Positions 22,798-34,689 of a stretch of 64,000 nucleotides of DNA are shown piece after piece. The stretch's first letter is position 1. Each line of letters opens with the position of its first letter. A model generated the notes under the pieces. That model worked only from the letters and a program-made list of their open reading frames with translations, ran no database searches and was not told the origin of the DNA. The stretch spans positions 2,163,411 through 2,227,410 of the forward strand of contig NC_085090.1 of the NCBI RefSeq assembly GCF_963422355.1. Direction: 5' to 3'. The DNA is from Corticium candelabrum. Lineage: Eukaryota; Porifera; Homoscleromorpha; Homosclerophorida; Plakinidae. A program made the translations under genes and the position numbers.

Positions 22798-25700
22798 CAG
22801 CGGCGTAACCAGCCTTGTAAGACTGGGGGGGGGGGGGCACTCGAGCGCGGGCATTTGCACTGTAGACGGCGAGTAGTATTTCGTAGAGTTGATATTGTAC
22901 TTCCTGAAGAGCTCTCACACTGTGCGGTTTTTACACTATAGACAGCAATCTACTTTAGTAACTTAATTCTCCTGTTCTTGTCTATTCTAGCAAATAACTC
23001 AATTGCTTCGTCAATGTCTATTTTTCCAGAGAGGTCTCTCTCTATTGCAAGCAAAGCCATACTGTTTAACCGATCTTGACCCATACCGGCCCGAAGATAG
23101 CTTTTTAGCCTCTTCAGACACGAAAACGAGCGTTCGCAAGATGCTGTTGACACACCCATAGTCAACACTATGGTCAGAAGTTTATACAACTCTACAAACG
23201 CCTCTTTGACTGGCAAGAGATGGTGTAAGACGTCAGATAAAGAGTTTACATCCTTCTTCCTTGCAAGAAACCGTTTGCATTCTTCGGCTTGCACAGAAAT
23301 GTCCTCAAAATTTAGCTTGTAGTGGACAATCAATGGCTGCATAGTAGTTGCATTGAGAAAAGATGATCCAGGCATGCAAGCGCTACATGCCCTTATCAGT
23401 GGACGAGTCTCATGGGAAAATCGGCGCTTCATTTCTCCTATGATTGAGTCAAGCACTTCGTAGTAGACGGAAACTCTAACATAGGTTTCGACGTCCTCTG
23501 AAATAACTGGTTGCCTGCCGGTCGTTTCCATTATTACGTACTCATCTAGACGTGTTGGCTGATGGCTGACTCGATTGCGGCGCCTCGACTGGGAAAGATC
23601 ACCAAGGTCCACTTCGTTGTTTCTGGCCAGTTCTTCGATATCATTCCATAGATTCTTCCACAATGATGAATCAAATGACGCCTCTCTCCATTCAAGCAAA
23701 GTGTCTATTGCCGTTTCTACCAAATCTACGGCTGCAGCTAGATCAAGTTGCTTACTCTGCAGTACATCTGAAACCCCCTTTGTCAGTAGGAGAGCTTTCT
23801 TAAATATGACGGTACAAGCAATGAACTGTAGAGACTGAATCTGACTTAGTAATCCTTTGGACTGCACCGCACGATCCTTGTTGTTCCCCTCAGAAACTCG
23901 ACGAAGAGTCTCTATGATTGCTTTGTACCCGTCGTGTACAGCTCTTACACTGTCTACCCTACATGTCCACCTTGTGTCTGATAACCGTTTAAGATGAACC
24001 GGTTTATACGAGGAATTGATTTCCTTCATATTCTCCTGAACACATTCAAGTACGCAGTGAACGGCCGACGAAGATACGAAAACGTAAAGGGAATTCAGAA
24101 GTGAAAAATATTCGTAAGCGACTGGGATAGTTTTGCAGCAGTCTACGAGAGCCAGATTCAGACGGTGTGCATAACAGTGACAGTAAGTAGCCTGAGGACA
24201 CATAGTCTTGATTTTCGCCTGGACGCCTCCATGCTCGCCGCTCATTACATTCGCTCCATCATAACTCTGAGAAACACACATTGACAAATCAATGCTACTC
24301 TCACCCAGTGATTTCGTAATAGAGTGGGCGATTCCCGCTGCAGAAAGATCGGTTAAAGCAACGAATCCTAGGAACCGTTCACACACATTGCCTTCAAAAA
24401 CATATCTCACAACCAAGGACAGCTGTTCGCTTTTGCTGACATCACGTGTTTCGTCTGCCATGAGCGTGAAAGCTCCACTTGCCTTTAACTCGGAGCAAAT
24501 CTTGTCCTTCACCATCTTTCCAAGTATATCCAGTATGGTATTTTGGACATTAGGTGATAGGTATCTGGCATTTCTAGGAAGGCTATTCTTCTTCTGCTGC
24601 AAGCGAGCGTCTTGATTGACTAGGAGGTCTAAAATAGCTCTAAAATTTCCTGGGTTCTCCGACGTCTCTGATTCGTGGTGTCCTCGCAGTGGTATATTTT
24701 GTCGCGCAAGGGTGAGAATCACTGTCATAACTGACTTCAGGTAGTGCCGATTAAGCATAATCTCCTCTTCTTCCACATCTCGTAGTTGGTAGTCCACACC
24801 GAATTGAACCTTTTCTCTTTCTGCAACAAGACGTTGTTGCCATACTTGCATGTTCGCTCGGTGGTTCGCGGATTCCGCGTGCTGTTTCAGGGCTCCACTT
24901 TTACCCTTAGCCTTCTTCCATCCCCGAAAACCAATTGTAGTGAATGCTGGATCAACTCGACTAACTGCTCCTACCTTGAGGTGACGGCAGGGGTAGCAGT
25001 ATATTGCATCTTTCGCTATGGAATATTCTACCCACGTGAATGCCTTGTACCATTCAGGAGAGAAGGAGCGATGTTTCGAGCCGAACTTAGTTGTTGGAAA
25101 TTTTGACAGGAGGGGCTGCGCAGGCCTATCTCCAATATGGCGTGACAGATCTGTGAGCGGAACATACATGCAATAATTAGTTAGAGTACTGTACCGACGA
25201 AATTGTGTTACAAGATAATAGATATTTCGTGTACCTGCAGGTGATTGTAAACCTTTCATGGCGCCTGGTGCATCCTCGGCACAGTCCGTCTCGGGATTTG
25301 TCGGTGATCCACAATCTAGATCTACTTCCAGCTCAGAATCTGCATATATGAGTGCAGGTGCTACAGCAGTTTTCGGTGACACAGGCCCGCTGCTGGCCAT
25401 GGAAAGATCTACAGTTGCTACGGAACTACTGAAACTGCTCTCGTAACTGCTCTCGGCAAGGACATGTGCCGAAGGAGATAGACATAGTGACTCCGAGGCA
25501 GAAGCAAACTCAGACTCAGCATTCTCGCTAATGCCTACCGTAGACGCCGATTCGGAATCCGTAATCACATGCCCTTCTGTACCAACTGAAATGGGAGAAT
25601 CTGCCCTCGACCTGGTGACATCCTACAGTTACTAGCTAGCTAGTACAGACAGCAAGAGCACACCAGTCACAATTTCACAAACCTCTTGGGCTGAAAGAAA

Positions 25701-25977
25701 GTCAGAATTGTTTCATTTCTGCTGTTTCCTGACCGTTTCCGGGAAGCCTTCTTCGTATGTGCTTCAGTCATTATAAGCCACGTGTTCGTACATAACGTGC
25801 GCTAATTCCACTGACCGGGTGTAAGCATAAAGCGCGCTAATTCTTTTCTAGGTCAGTAGCTCATTTAGCATCTGATTCTGAACATTGGACAATAGGGTTA
25901 CAAATCAAAGAAAGCTAAAAGTCAAATATTTGGGGGGGCACGTGCCCCCCCCAGGCCACCCCGTAGATACGCCACTG
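22798..25977 (-). mobile_element. Complete hAT-family DNA transposon
   Basis: The left end reads CAGCGGCGTAACCAG. The right end, reverse-complemented, reads CAGTGGCGTATCTACGGGG. Both follow the CAG-initiated hAT terminal pattern and both run into G-rich tracts (a ~13-G run on the left; seven G, then GCACGTGC-type palindromic C/G sequence on the right). A 7-bp direct repeat CTGCTAG flanks the element (22791-22797 and 25978-25984), consistent with an 8-bp duplication with one altered base. The interior holds one long ORF on the minus strand. Confidence 0.8.
22950..25568 (-). CDS. hAT transposase (TTF zinc finger, DUF4371, hAT dimerisation)
   Basis: An open frame of 872 codons. An acidic/serine-rich N-terminus (1-110) is followed by a TTF-type finger (W...F.WVEYS...IYCYPC at about 170-195, with HAESANH at 230-236). 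A DUF4371/RNase H-like core follows, with LMADETRDVS at about 369-378 (first catalytic aspartate) and SYDGANVMSG near 434. The C-terminal hAT dimerisation region has STASCERSFSCLKRLKSYLR at about 800, which carries the catalytic glutamate. It cuts and pastes the surrounding element. Residues about 111-139 are bounded by GT- and AG-like dinucleotides and could be a retained intron that happens to be open. No stop or frameshift is visible, so the protein may be functional. Confidence 0.85.
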   Translation of the reverse strand: MITDSESASTVGISENAESEFASASESLCLSPSAHVLAESSYESSFSSSVATVDLSMASSGPVSPKTAVAPALIYADSELEVDLDCGSPTNPETDCAEDAPGAMKGLQSPAGTRNIYYLVTQFRRYSTLTNYCMYVPLTDLSRHIGDRPAQPLLSKFPTTKFGSKHRSFSPEWYKAFTWVEYSIAKDAIYCYPCRHLKVGAVSRVDPAFTTIGFRGWKKAKGKSGALKQHAESANHRANMQVWQQRLVAEREKVQFGVDYQLRDVEEEEIMLNRHYLKSVMTVILTLARQNIPLRGHHESETSENPGNFRAILDLLVNQDARLQQKKNSLPRNARYLSPNVQNTILDILGKMVKDKICSELKASGAFTLMADETRDVSKSEQLSLVVRYVFEGNVCERFLGFVALTDLSAAGIAHSITKSLGESSIDLSMCVSQSYDGANVMSGEHGGVQAKIKTMCPQATYCHCYAHRLNLALVDCCKTIPVAYEYFSLLNSLYVFVSSSAVHCVLECVQENMKEINSSYKPVHLKRLSDTRWTCRVDSVRAVHDGYKAIIETLRRVSEGNNKDRAVQSKGLLSQIQSLQFIACTVIFKKALLLTKGVSDVLQSKQLDLAAAVDLVETAIDTLLEWREASFDSSLWKNLWNDIEELARNNEVDLGDLSQSRRRNRVSHQPTRLDEYVIMETTGRQPVISEDVETYVRVSVYYEVLDSIIGEMKRRFSHETRPLIRACSACMPGSSFLNATTMQPLIVHYKLNFEDISVQAEECKRFLARKKDVNSLSDVLHHLLPVKEAFVELYKLLTIVLTMGVSTASCERSFSCLKRLKSYLRAGMGQDRLNSMALLAIERDLSGKIDIDEAIELFARIDKNRRIKLLK

Positions 25978-25984
25978 CTGCTAG

Positions 25985-26525
25985 TTAATTCCATTGAGTT
26001 ATTACAAGTTGACAAAGATGTGGTTATCTAGTCTCCTCACTCCTTGTACGTGTATTTAAAAGATGAATGAATTCAAATTTATACCAATGATTAAATTGGT
26101 GGCTATCAGCAATTCGTCGCCTTTTCCTAGCCTATGCCAGAAGTGTCACTAGTGCCTAAAAGAAATTGGTCTTTAATGTTTTTTTTGCAAAACTCTGTTA
26201 CTGCATGAGCTACTGACGGCTGTTTCGCACCAAGATCATCCGGTTCCTTCAAATTTGGCATCAAGCAGGGACAACGAACGAACGTCTTCACGTTATTGTA
26301 ATGTACAATTGTATATACGCACCCAATCAGTACGAGTTAAGACTTATAATTTAAGCATCACGTAGGCAAGGTACACTCAAATATTGCTTAGCTATGGAAG
26401 GATTAACATCAAATTGAGTCCTTTCTCTCATGCTGGTATTTCTTTCAAGCCAGCCGTACCTACTACGGATTGGTCATAAAATCTAATTAGTTGAGCTACA
26501 ACCGACATCACACAAGCAGACCTAT
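25985..26525. other. No recognisable gene
   Basis: AT-rich sequence between the hAT and a gypsy remnant. Nothing identified. Confidence 0.4.
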
Positions 26526-26529
26526 TTTG

Positions 26530-27260
26530 ACACGCTGTTCAAGCGTTCAGTACTTTCTCCAAATGTTGGTCTGGCTTTGGCCACCACACGAAACTCCGTG
26601 CTAGAAATTTCATTCGACAAAGTCCAATACGACCTTTATGTAGCTCTTGTAGCACTGTGTCTCGCAGCATGGGTGGAATAATTACCCGATTTCCCCACAG
26701 TAGGCATCCTTCTTCAATTGTTGTAAGTTCATCCGCTCGTTGTAAACACGGCACAGTAACTTTGTACTTACATTAAGCTTCCATCCTCGCAGTGTGTACT
26801 TGTAACCTTGTCGTAGGATGGATCTCGCTGCGGTTCCATAGTAATATCCGCTGCTTTAACCGGTAACTGTTCACAATGATTAATAGCATAGATTTGCTCA
26901 TTGGGATCCACTATCTAAACTGGAATGGGTAGTCTCGATAAAGTAGATCACCTTCTTTGTTGCTTACTCCTGATGTGTATTCCAGGTTATATTGATAAGC
27001 ACTGAAAATTATTCCAACGCTGCAGTCTAGCTGCCATTCAATTGGTTGCTCACTACCGTCTCACGTTACATGTGTTAAACAGGCTCCCACTCCATACGGT
27101 GAAATGTCGCAAGCAAGACGTACAGGTTTCTTTAAGTCATAATGCGTGAAGAAATCCGATTTCACCAATTTCTGTTTGGCTTGCTGGAAAGCGTTCACTT
27201 GTCTTGCACCCCAGTTCTACAATGTGTTCTTTTTGCAACGGACTAGACAGTGGCTGTAGC
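26530..27260 (-). pseudogene. Ty3/gypsy pol remnant (RNase H to integrase zinc finger)
   Basis: The minus strand reads AFQQAKQKLVKSDFFTHYDL, then VRLACDISPYGVGACLTHV. This is the RNase H start, with its DISPYGVGA in place of the usual DASPYGVGA. A later frame gives EQLPVKAADI, and then TTIEEGCLLWGNRVIIPPML with ELHKGRIGLCRMKFLARSFV. The last two are the pre-integrase spacer and the H2C2 region. There are several stops and frame changes, with TGA after LTHVT. RT, protease and the integrase core are absent here. A gag remnant on the same strand lies at 28.43-29.01 kb, so both may derive from one element with an internal deletion. Confidence 0.65.
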
Positions 27261-28429
27261 ATGGTTGAGAGGTTACCCACTGGTAAGTAGTCTCGTGAAT
27301 TTGCTGTTGACGGATTTTAGCGTGAGGTTGTGGTGAATTCGTGTTGAAGTCGGCGGCAATACGGGAAAAATTCACGCGGAATGTTGACAATACGAGACGA
27401 AATTAGCCTGATTCCACTGTCTTTCCCCAAAGATTGGTCATCTGTTCACACGGATTCTCGAAACGCCGAATTCACATTAAAAACTATTGAATTCGCACGT
27501 AGACGGCTAGGATACAGATTAGAGTGCGTTCTTATATAATGTAATATTTCAATCATAACTCTATAGTCTGTCGTGTTTGATGTGCAACTTCAATGTACGG
27601 TCGAATGTCGGTTTACTGAAGCACGCCCCACAGTTTGTCAGCATCACCATAATTTTTGCTGTCGCCATGAAGACTTTGGGCAAACTTTGAGGAAGTGGAA
27701 CAGATTCAGTCGACGTCTACGTAGATTACATAGTGCACGTACAGCAAGATCTTAATCACCCGATGCCTCATTTTAGACGGAGGGCTGTGAAAGAGTCGGA
27801 ATTGATGCCGCAAAAGTGGGATTCGCATCAGATGACCTCGACGCTTCCGGTATGAAAGCAAGGTTGAACGCGTGTGGTCTATCAGACGTAAGACTCTCGC
27901 AAACGGCCGAGTAATTGTTTATGTTGAAAGCAGAAAGTCAGCATATTCAAACTGCCGTTAACATGGGGTTACTTAAACTTTTCTTGAAGAATGGTTTTGT
28001 TCTTGTATCTGTTATGTTTCGTCCATGACACACGTCGCATGTGCAGTTCCTTCAACAGTAAGTGTGCAGACAGGAACGGAAGAAGAAGGCTGTGAAGCCA
28101 GACAAAGTCGTTGTGAAGGGCGTACACAGGATTGCGACCAGAGGATGGTTGTTGGCGTAGGCTGACAACACGTGTATTGTGTGTCTGTTGAACAGAAACC
28201 GTGTTATAGTTTGGTGCTAACGCGGAATTGGCAAGTGCTGACTAACAAGACTGATGCGTCTTGGTTTCTCTGGCGAGACGTTACGGCAATTGCTTGTTCT
28301 ATGACCGTACTTATGACAGTATTGACAGGTGCCACGGAAGGTGGGGCTTTGTAACCCGGAACTTGAGGTACACTAGAAGACGAAACTGTGTTCGAAAAGC
28401 CAGACGGTGACCGAATAGCGTCAGATTGC
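27261..28429. other. No recognisable gene
   Basis: Between gypsy pol and gag remnants. The ORFs at 27573-27755 and 28172-28354 are unrecognised. This position should hold protease and RT if the flanking pieces are one element, but I see no trace of them. Confidence 0.35.
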
Positions 28430-29012
28430 TAAACATCAGAACTTCTCCTTGTTTGTTAAGAAGTAGTGTTTGCTGCATCATCATCTGTTCTAGAAGCTGG
28501 TCTGACTGATCACTGGACGTGGGCGATGCTTGTGGCTTTGTGGCAGTAGATCCATTGGCAAAAGAAGGTTGTGGCTGGGCACATTGTGACTGCGAATGGC
28601 GAAGAACAAAACATCGTTGTGGTCACTAGCCTAGCCATGCTTTGTTCGCGATCTCTCTTCCAGATCCTTTCGGCTTTTTCTCCACTACGCACTGCTTTAG
28701 TCAAGGTAGTCGGTTGGTCTCGTTCCAGCTCATGTTAAACTCTGGACGGAGACCTTCGTGATACGACGTTACCATAGTCATCTCTGGTAAGATGCCATCT
28801 TGAGCTCCGTTGATTTGAAGAAGGGTGCGACGAAATCGAGAGCAAAACGTAGAAACAGGTTCTTGAGTACCTTGTCGAACAGACATCAGCTTGCGCGTAA
28901 AAAAGACGTGCAGAGTTTCTTGGACCAAGCTGATTGCGCAGAAAGCTCTAGAATCTGTCTCATGTAGCTCCTTCCGCTGTTGCAGGAGCCTAAAATGCGC
29001 GATACTCATCAC
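28430..29012 (-). pseudogene. Ty3/gypsy gag remnant
   Basis: It encodes VFFTRKLMSVRQGTQEPVST followed by FCSRFRRTLLQI, then SYHEGLRPEF and LTKAVRSGEKAER. This is the retrotransposon gag pattern 'F......Q..GE.V..F..RFR.L........D......F..GL.P......' followed by a helix-rich tail. A glutamine/serine-rich stretch (LLEQMMMQQTLLL) follows in another frame. No intact CCHC knuckle survives. It is upstream, in transcription order, of the pol remnant at 26.5-27.3 kb. Confidence 0.5.
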
Positions 29013-30637
29013 AGTGCGTATAGCAACCTCGAAAGTGGCGTGTTGTAAACGGTGGACTGGTGTCTAACGTTCTACATATGAGACAGCCAGAACATGGAAC
29101 AGCCAACTGTCGAGGTTTTTGTCGTCGTTTTCCCAGAATTATCTAACTGAACGGAGACTAACGAACGACGAACAGACGGAAAACGAGCATGAGCTTGGCG
29201 GCTTCTCGACTTCCGCATAGCTTAGAACTTGAAATGTAAACCCCAGGCAACGAATAGAACGGTTCTCCACCAAATGCAACGAGAGTATGTATGGGTCAAG
29301 AGACTCCAGGAGATTGTGTCTTGTTAGATTTGTCTCAGATGCCTGGGACCTGAAGTGGGCTTTACATCGTGAAGCTTTGTTCCCAAAAAATGGGCATTTT
29401 TTTGCGAAATGGTAATTCGCGAAAATTTTGCAGTTTGAAGACCCATTATTTGCTAGTGACTTATGTTGCTCTTCTGCTTTTTTTAATTGAATGTCTACGC
29501 GTGTTTATGAAGGAACTACAGTGTAGAGACGAATGTACTGCAATTCCTTGTAGATCTGGAGCTTTGAGATCGCGTTGAGTTTATGCAGGGCAGAGTTGCA
29601 GTAAAAACAATTGTTGCTAAAGTTAAGGGAAACTGCAAGGGCACACCATTTAGACGGAGAGGTCTAGGTGGAGTACTACAGCAGTGATTGACAAAATAGT
29701 AATCGGTGCAATAAGATTTGTTAAGAAGTTGACTCGGTACCACTAGACGTGGTACAAGAGTTCAGTGCATCTGTATTTCAATTAATGGATGGTCATACTC
29801 CTAACACTAACCTGATTGCTTTAAATTTCAGACGTACATGTGATAGCACAAATGTATTTATTTAGAGGGCAGTGTAGTTAATGTTACTGTGTATCGCATT
29901 GTAATCTTTTATTATTGTCTTCTGTAACATCAATTTCTCCTCATCAAGATGTAGTTCATTTTTCTTTAGGAAATTGGCCACTTATTGTTTCGGACAACGC
30001 AGTTTCTTATCTTTTACGCTCTGGTGTTCTGAAGCATTTGAATGATTGTAATGTTCTTGGAGAGGTTGCTCGGGATTCAATCAATCACGATATCAGTTGA
30101 AGGCCTTGCTCAGTCTTTGAACTCTGATGTCGTGATCCTTTGTTAGACAACATTGCTGTATCATGTAGCATCTGAGATGGTTAGCTTACCACTAGATGAC
30201 ATTAGAGCTGTTTTGATCACGAGATTGTGATGAAAGCTATGTCAATTGCCTTTCCTTGACCTGGCCTACTTGTCCAATTGACTGTCTTGTTGTGAGTGAC
30301 TATGTAAGGCAGCCACTTTGAAAAATCAGGCTTTAAATTTGCCAAGAGATTAGCAGCTTCGTTGCTGTGTTGGTTCTTTTAGTGCTAGAAAATACAGTAG
30401 CCACGTCCTCCAATGTTTCATGATCTGTGGACCATCTCCATATTTGATGGCATCTTTGAAGTCATCATACAGAAACGCCTTTGTAAGAATGACCGATGGA
30501 AGTTATGCGTTTGGTCAGCGTCTTTATTGTCTTCATCAGCCAACGACAAATTGCTGAATTGTATCGTCTATTGCCTAAATTTTCTGGAATTGTTTAAGTA
30601 TGGTGACGGTGTTGTCTATATAACTCTCATGTGTGCA
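29013..30637. other. No recognisable gene
   Basis: Contains unrecognised ORFs (29369-29578, 29915-30100, 30413-30676) and AT-rich spacers. The 5' LTR of the decayed gypsy might be expected near 29.1-29.3 kb, but I cannot identify it. Confidence 0.35.
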
Positions 30638-30745
30638 GGACAGTTAGTCGCCGAAATTTATTCGCGGGACATGTAGTCGCGGAACTTTAGTTGCCGGTAC
30701 ACTTAGTTACCAGTACACTTAGTCGCCGTACTATAGTCGCCAGAG
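30638..30745 (+). repeat. MULE-like terminal repeat array (TTAGTCGCCG motif), copy 1
   Basis: About seven degenerate ~15-bp repeats of the form (G)nACAnTTAGTCGCCG, for example ACATGTAGTCGCGGAA and GTACACTTAGTCGCCGTAC. The reverse complement of the same array, in the same internal order, lies at about 51163-51260. The repeats sit beside a FLYWCH fragment in both places, so I read them as ends of a FLYWCH-carrying MULE family. Confidence 0.6.
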
Positions 30746-30837
30746 CGTGTCTATACATACATACCTGTCAAATTTATGTCACCAAATACACGATAGAGTG
30801 TGATTAGTGTCAAATTACGTGTATATCACATGATCAA

Positions 30838-30930
30838 TCAGAAGCGGCGGTCAGACGAGAACTTGTCGAAATCATACATGAAACCGCTATGGCACAACTT
30901 TGTCCGATCTTTAGAGTTTACCACGGTTTC
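30838..30930 (-). pseudogene. FLYWCH zinc-finger fragment
   Basis: The minus strand encodes LCHSGFMYDFDKFSSDRRF and then a TGA. It matches the first half of the FLYWCH domain and closely matches VDFDKFSSDGRLKFWRC in the copy at 49.9-50.1 kb. The sequence breaks before the W.C motif, about 100 bp from the terminal repeat array. Confidence 0.55.
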
Positions 30931-30950
30931 GGGAACCAACTCTCATGAAC

Positions 30951-31310
30951 ATCAATACTGAAATTGAATGAATGACAGAGTTCGTAGCATTTTTTCTTTG
31001 GTTGGAGTAGAATGATGTTGCTGTAAGGTGATTGAAGCATTTAAATACGTTTGTGAGCATTGTTTCATTCGTCTGCTGCTAAATTATGGATTTCTCTGTC
31101 GTCTTCATCATTGAGTAGATATCGTCGACGGATAGATCCACTCTTGCAGTGTGGAATACTTGCAATATATAGTGCATAAACAAATTTTGATTTGTGATGT
31201 TTACTCAGTGAGGATTGCCTTACTGGTTATCAGACTTAGAGAATCCAACTTGATCGGTTGGTAGGCAGACGATCTTGTACTATGAACACATAAAATTGTA
31301 TATGGGAATT
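30951..31310. other. No recognisable gene
   Basis: AT-rich, with no motifs seen. Confidence 0.4.
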
Positions 31311-31324
31311 AAATCACGACTACA

Positions 31325-31652
31325 AAAAATCGGAGTAAGGCATAACATTACTATACTATTGTTCATTCGTCATATCGGTTAACAAACGAGCCGATGTATT
31401 ATAGAATGTTGTTGCCTTCGGGCCAGTGCTACCAGTTGACGTAAACGCAAACGGCGGGAAGGAACCGTGTTCTACTTCTGCACCCTTTCTCCGTATTCTT
31501 GTTTTTCTCATTTCGTGCAGTGCGTAGAACGATAAGACAAGAGTGTTTTCGATAAGACTTTGCGTTTTTTCTATGCTTCCACACTTTTCTTGCAGAAATG
31601 TGTACTCTTGCACGTCACTGTTGTTTGCTGTCTGATGTGGAATGTTCTCCAT
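31325..31652 (-). pseudogene. Reverse-transcriptase C-terminal tail fragment
   Basis: The minus ORF ends RIRRKGAEVEHGSFPPFAFT followed by STGSTGPKATTFYNTSARLL and then MTNEQ; after a TAG it continues YSNVMPYSD. The pattern 'R...VE.GSF.P..FS..GG.G....F...A..L......YS.VM.W' is the tail of a widespread non-LTR/RT protein family in fish and marine invertebrates. Only the tail remains. Confidence 0.5.
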
Positions 31653-31659
31653 TCATTGT

Positions 31660-33960
31660 TCGAAGTAAAGGTTCGATTGTTACATTGTTACAAATTATTT
31701 TGGGAAGATCAACATCGATGTTTCTAACCTCTTTGTGTCTAAGAATAGAAAAAACCCTTTTTTGCAAATCATTGTAAGGTAAACGGTAAAATTAAGACCA
31801 TCTTCGCATTTCAACGGTAACTCAGCTAGAGGCCATCCATACCGTAGGCATGCCTGCATTGCTGTAATATTCGAGTCGTTTAGTTTGGAAACTTTGAAGG
31901 CTAAACGACTTGTGAATTTTCAGGCTTGTGCGTGTTTTGCAAAGCTTTCATGTATCACCTGTTTTTGTAAATGTTTATGTTGTCATAGGCAACAATTCAA
32001 TGTTGATGAGGTCTCTGGTTTTTATATTGCTCTATCTGCACTTTCTACGTATCTTTCTGTTTACGTCTGACAATGATCAACTTGAATTTTTAACGCTTCC
32101 CTTGTACGGTCTACTGAAGGGACCGGACCCTTTAAGAGGACGAACGTTCTAAAACAGATGATCAGCAAAGCGCAAAATGTCGGTAACGTATTCGTAATGA
32201 GCCATTAGGAAAGCGGAATGAAAGAAAGCGCAGGAAAGAGTTGGGACTAGCGTATTTTCAATACAAGAGAGCTAAGAGGGAACGAAGTGCCCTTGGTTCT
32301 AACTTTCATTGCTGTCCGAGCTGTTAGGAAATTCGAGCAATTAAGAAGCAATTAGCTTTTGATGGTTTTAATTAGTTAGGTAACAGAGACTAGCAGAATG
32401 CGTATCCTTTTTGCTTGATGAGAAGTCATGAAGTGAAGCAACGATACACTGATTCGCGATGTCTGGGATTGAGTTATACATACTTTGTAAGACTAAACGG
32501 GAAAGTCACGGCAATTTACTCCGACACCAACTAAGGCACCCCAAGCTTCTTTCAATGAATGACGATTAATGATTAATGGCTAAACATTTTCTGAACCCAA
32601 TACGTTTCAAGAACTATGTTCTCAAGACAATCGAAAAGGGCAAAAGGTTATTATCATGAAGATCTCAAAGTATGTTCTTAATCCGTAAGTTCCATAGAAT
32701 GTCACATGATCGTGCTGGCGCCTACTAACCATGCTGCCTACTTTCTGTCTGCCGTATAGATGCTGATATTAGCCGCAAGCAAAGTCCAATTATCGGTGTT
32801 TCGGTTGATAGCGTATGAACTGCATTTTTTGTCTGATATCTTCGTTTCAAATTTGCACCTTGCACAATTTTTGGTACCGCGTTGGAGATACGTGTTCACA
32901 GAAACGTCATGCCTGCGCTGGTGTCAATTTATTTATTGCTATTATAGCCATGGTACAGCGATACGGAGCTATCTGTATTCTTTTTCAAATGCTATTGCGC
33001 TCATAATTCGAATGGTAGATTAATTAAATGGCGTTGTAAGAATGGAGAGCCCGTTTACACAACGTGACCTGAAACGCTAACGTGAAGTCATACGTATTGT
33101 GACCGGTTCCTATTTAACATTTGTAAAATAAGCACAAAACTTGAAAGTGCATGCGAATGCTAGAAACTTGCAAATGCACAGTTTAAGCTATCATCACCTA
33201 CCGACAGATTTCTCGGATATAACACTAATGAAGCCTCAAAGTAATTTAATTGAAGTAGTGAAAATACATTTCTTCTGGCCACCACTTCATGCTGCCGCTT
33301 GATCTAGACACGTATACATATTACACACACAAAATTACAAATTGTTTAGGGCTTAGATTGCAAACTAACTTGTTCGCCGTTATGTCATCTCGTTTGAGTT
33401 GTTTTTGTATCTAGCTGGAAATGAGTTGGTTTCGACTAACTTGTTTGTCTTTAAGGCAAAATTAGAAATATATTCTAGACTAGCACGGTAGCTTAATTAA
33501 CCGACCATACGTGCATTGTGGATAAAACATGACGGCATCTTCATAACATTTTACAATAGATGCCGTATATTTAGGCGGCATATACTTCCTTTTCTTGGAG
33601 CTGGCGAAATAAGTTACCTACGAGGAAACATAATGCCTACTACAGCAATGCACTACAAATAGAAATCACACCGGAAGTGTAGTAGTTATTGACATACAAA
33701 TGATAGCCTAGCCTAAGGATAGGCAATAGAAGGTTGCTGCTGGCAGGAGGCTCCAGGAGCTCTAACACTACCCGTTGAGTGAGGCTCCCTTTCGGAACGC
33801 GTCGGAGTCTAGTTAAACGTCAAAGTCGACGACGTAACCGTCTCCACCGGGAAAGTAAAGACCCATGGCTTAAAGTTTCACTTGATGGGTTTCTTGGGCA
33901 TGTATTTCCGTATGCCATACCTACCTAAAAATAGAACTGCAAATGCAATCAGACATATTA
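31660..33960. other. No recognisable gene
   Basis: A long AT-rich stretch with only short unrecognised ORFs (31885-32152, 32760-33023). I see no terminal repeats. Confidence 0.4.
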
Positions 33961-33964
33961 ATGT

Positions 33965-34440
33965 ACATTAAATCCATTGACCTTTGAAACGAAGCATTCT
34001 CTCATCGATTACAAGTTTCTGTCCTGGTTGACAATACATGCGGCAAGCACGCCTCATCTGTAATGACATACATATTATACACTGATTGTTCGCACTACAA
34101 GCTGGCAAGTCGGACCTGCTGAAGTACAGGTCGCATCTTAAAGAGCCGGTCTGTTGTTGTTGTAGTGGCACCCTTATCCCCAAGACTGGGATTGTGTGCC
34201 ACCTGGCCCTCAGTGCTGGGGTCAGGGACTGGCTGTGTGAGGCGTGCTGTGTCTTCTGCCCCGACCTGCTGGGACAAGGGTTTTTTGGGAATGATTACCT
34301 CATTCATTTAAACAAGAAACATCCTGTAACACTTTTCATTTTTCACAATTTTTTTTATCTACTAACTTTCAATGAACGAGACATGGCACTAAACCGCTGT
34401 TCCGACAAGATGTTCGTAAAGATGGGTTGGCCCCCAAAAT
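33965..34440 (-). pseudogene. PiggyBac-like transposase fragment
   Basis: The minus strand gives LSEQRFSAMSRSLKVS near 34370-34420, then TDRLFKMRPVLQQV, then QPGQKLVIDERMLRFKGQW. These match the PiggyBac DDE_Tnp_1_7 order: 'M...RF..I.R.L', 'D.L.KIRP.LD', and 'Y.PG..L.IDE.M..FKGR', in which IDE holds a catalytic acidic residue. Frames change between the blocks. The region from 34440 to 34690 is open on the same strand but I cannot assign it with confidence to PiggyBac or to the adjacent gypsy integrase. Confidence 0.55.
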
Positions 34441-34689
34441 TACTTTGGGACCAGTATTAGTGGAAGATCTGGGGCAGACGGACTAATTCCATGCCCAACA
34501 CAAGGCCATAATAGGCTCTGAGCTTCTGGGGGTGGTGTCTTGCTGTTTGTCCAGACCGCCATTTTCTGGAGGATGTTCTCGTCAAAATGAAGAGAGAATT
34601 TTGATTGGTGTAGAGTTGTCAGAAAGGTGAGGTGGTAGAAGGAATCTTGCCATTTCTTCTCAAACTGAGAAAGACCATTGTCCAAACAA

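Noticed and set aside
22950..25568. Plus-strand ORFs at 23575-23838, 24292-24615 and 24786-25106
   Set aside because: All fall inside the lesion-free hAT transposase frame on the other strand.
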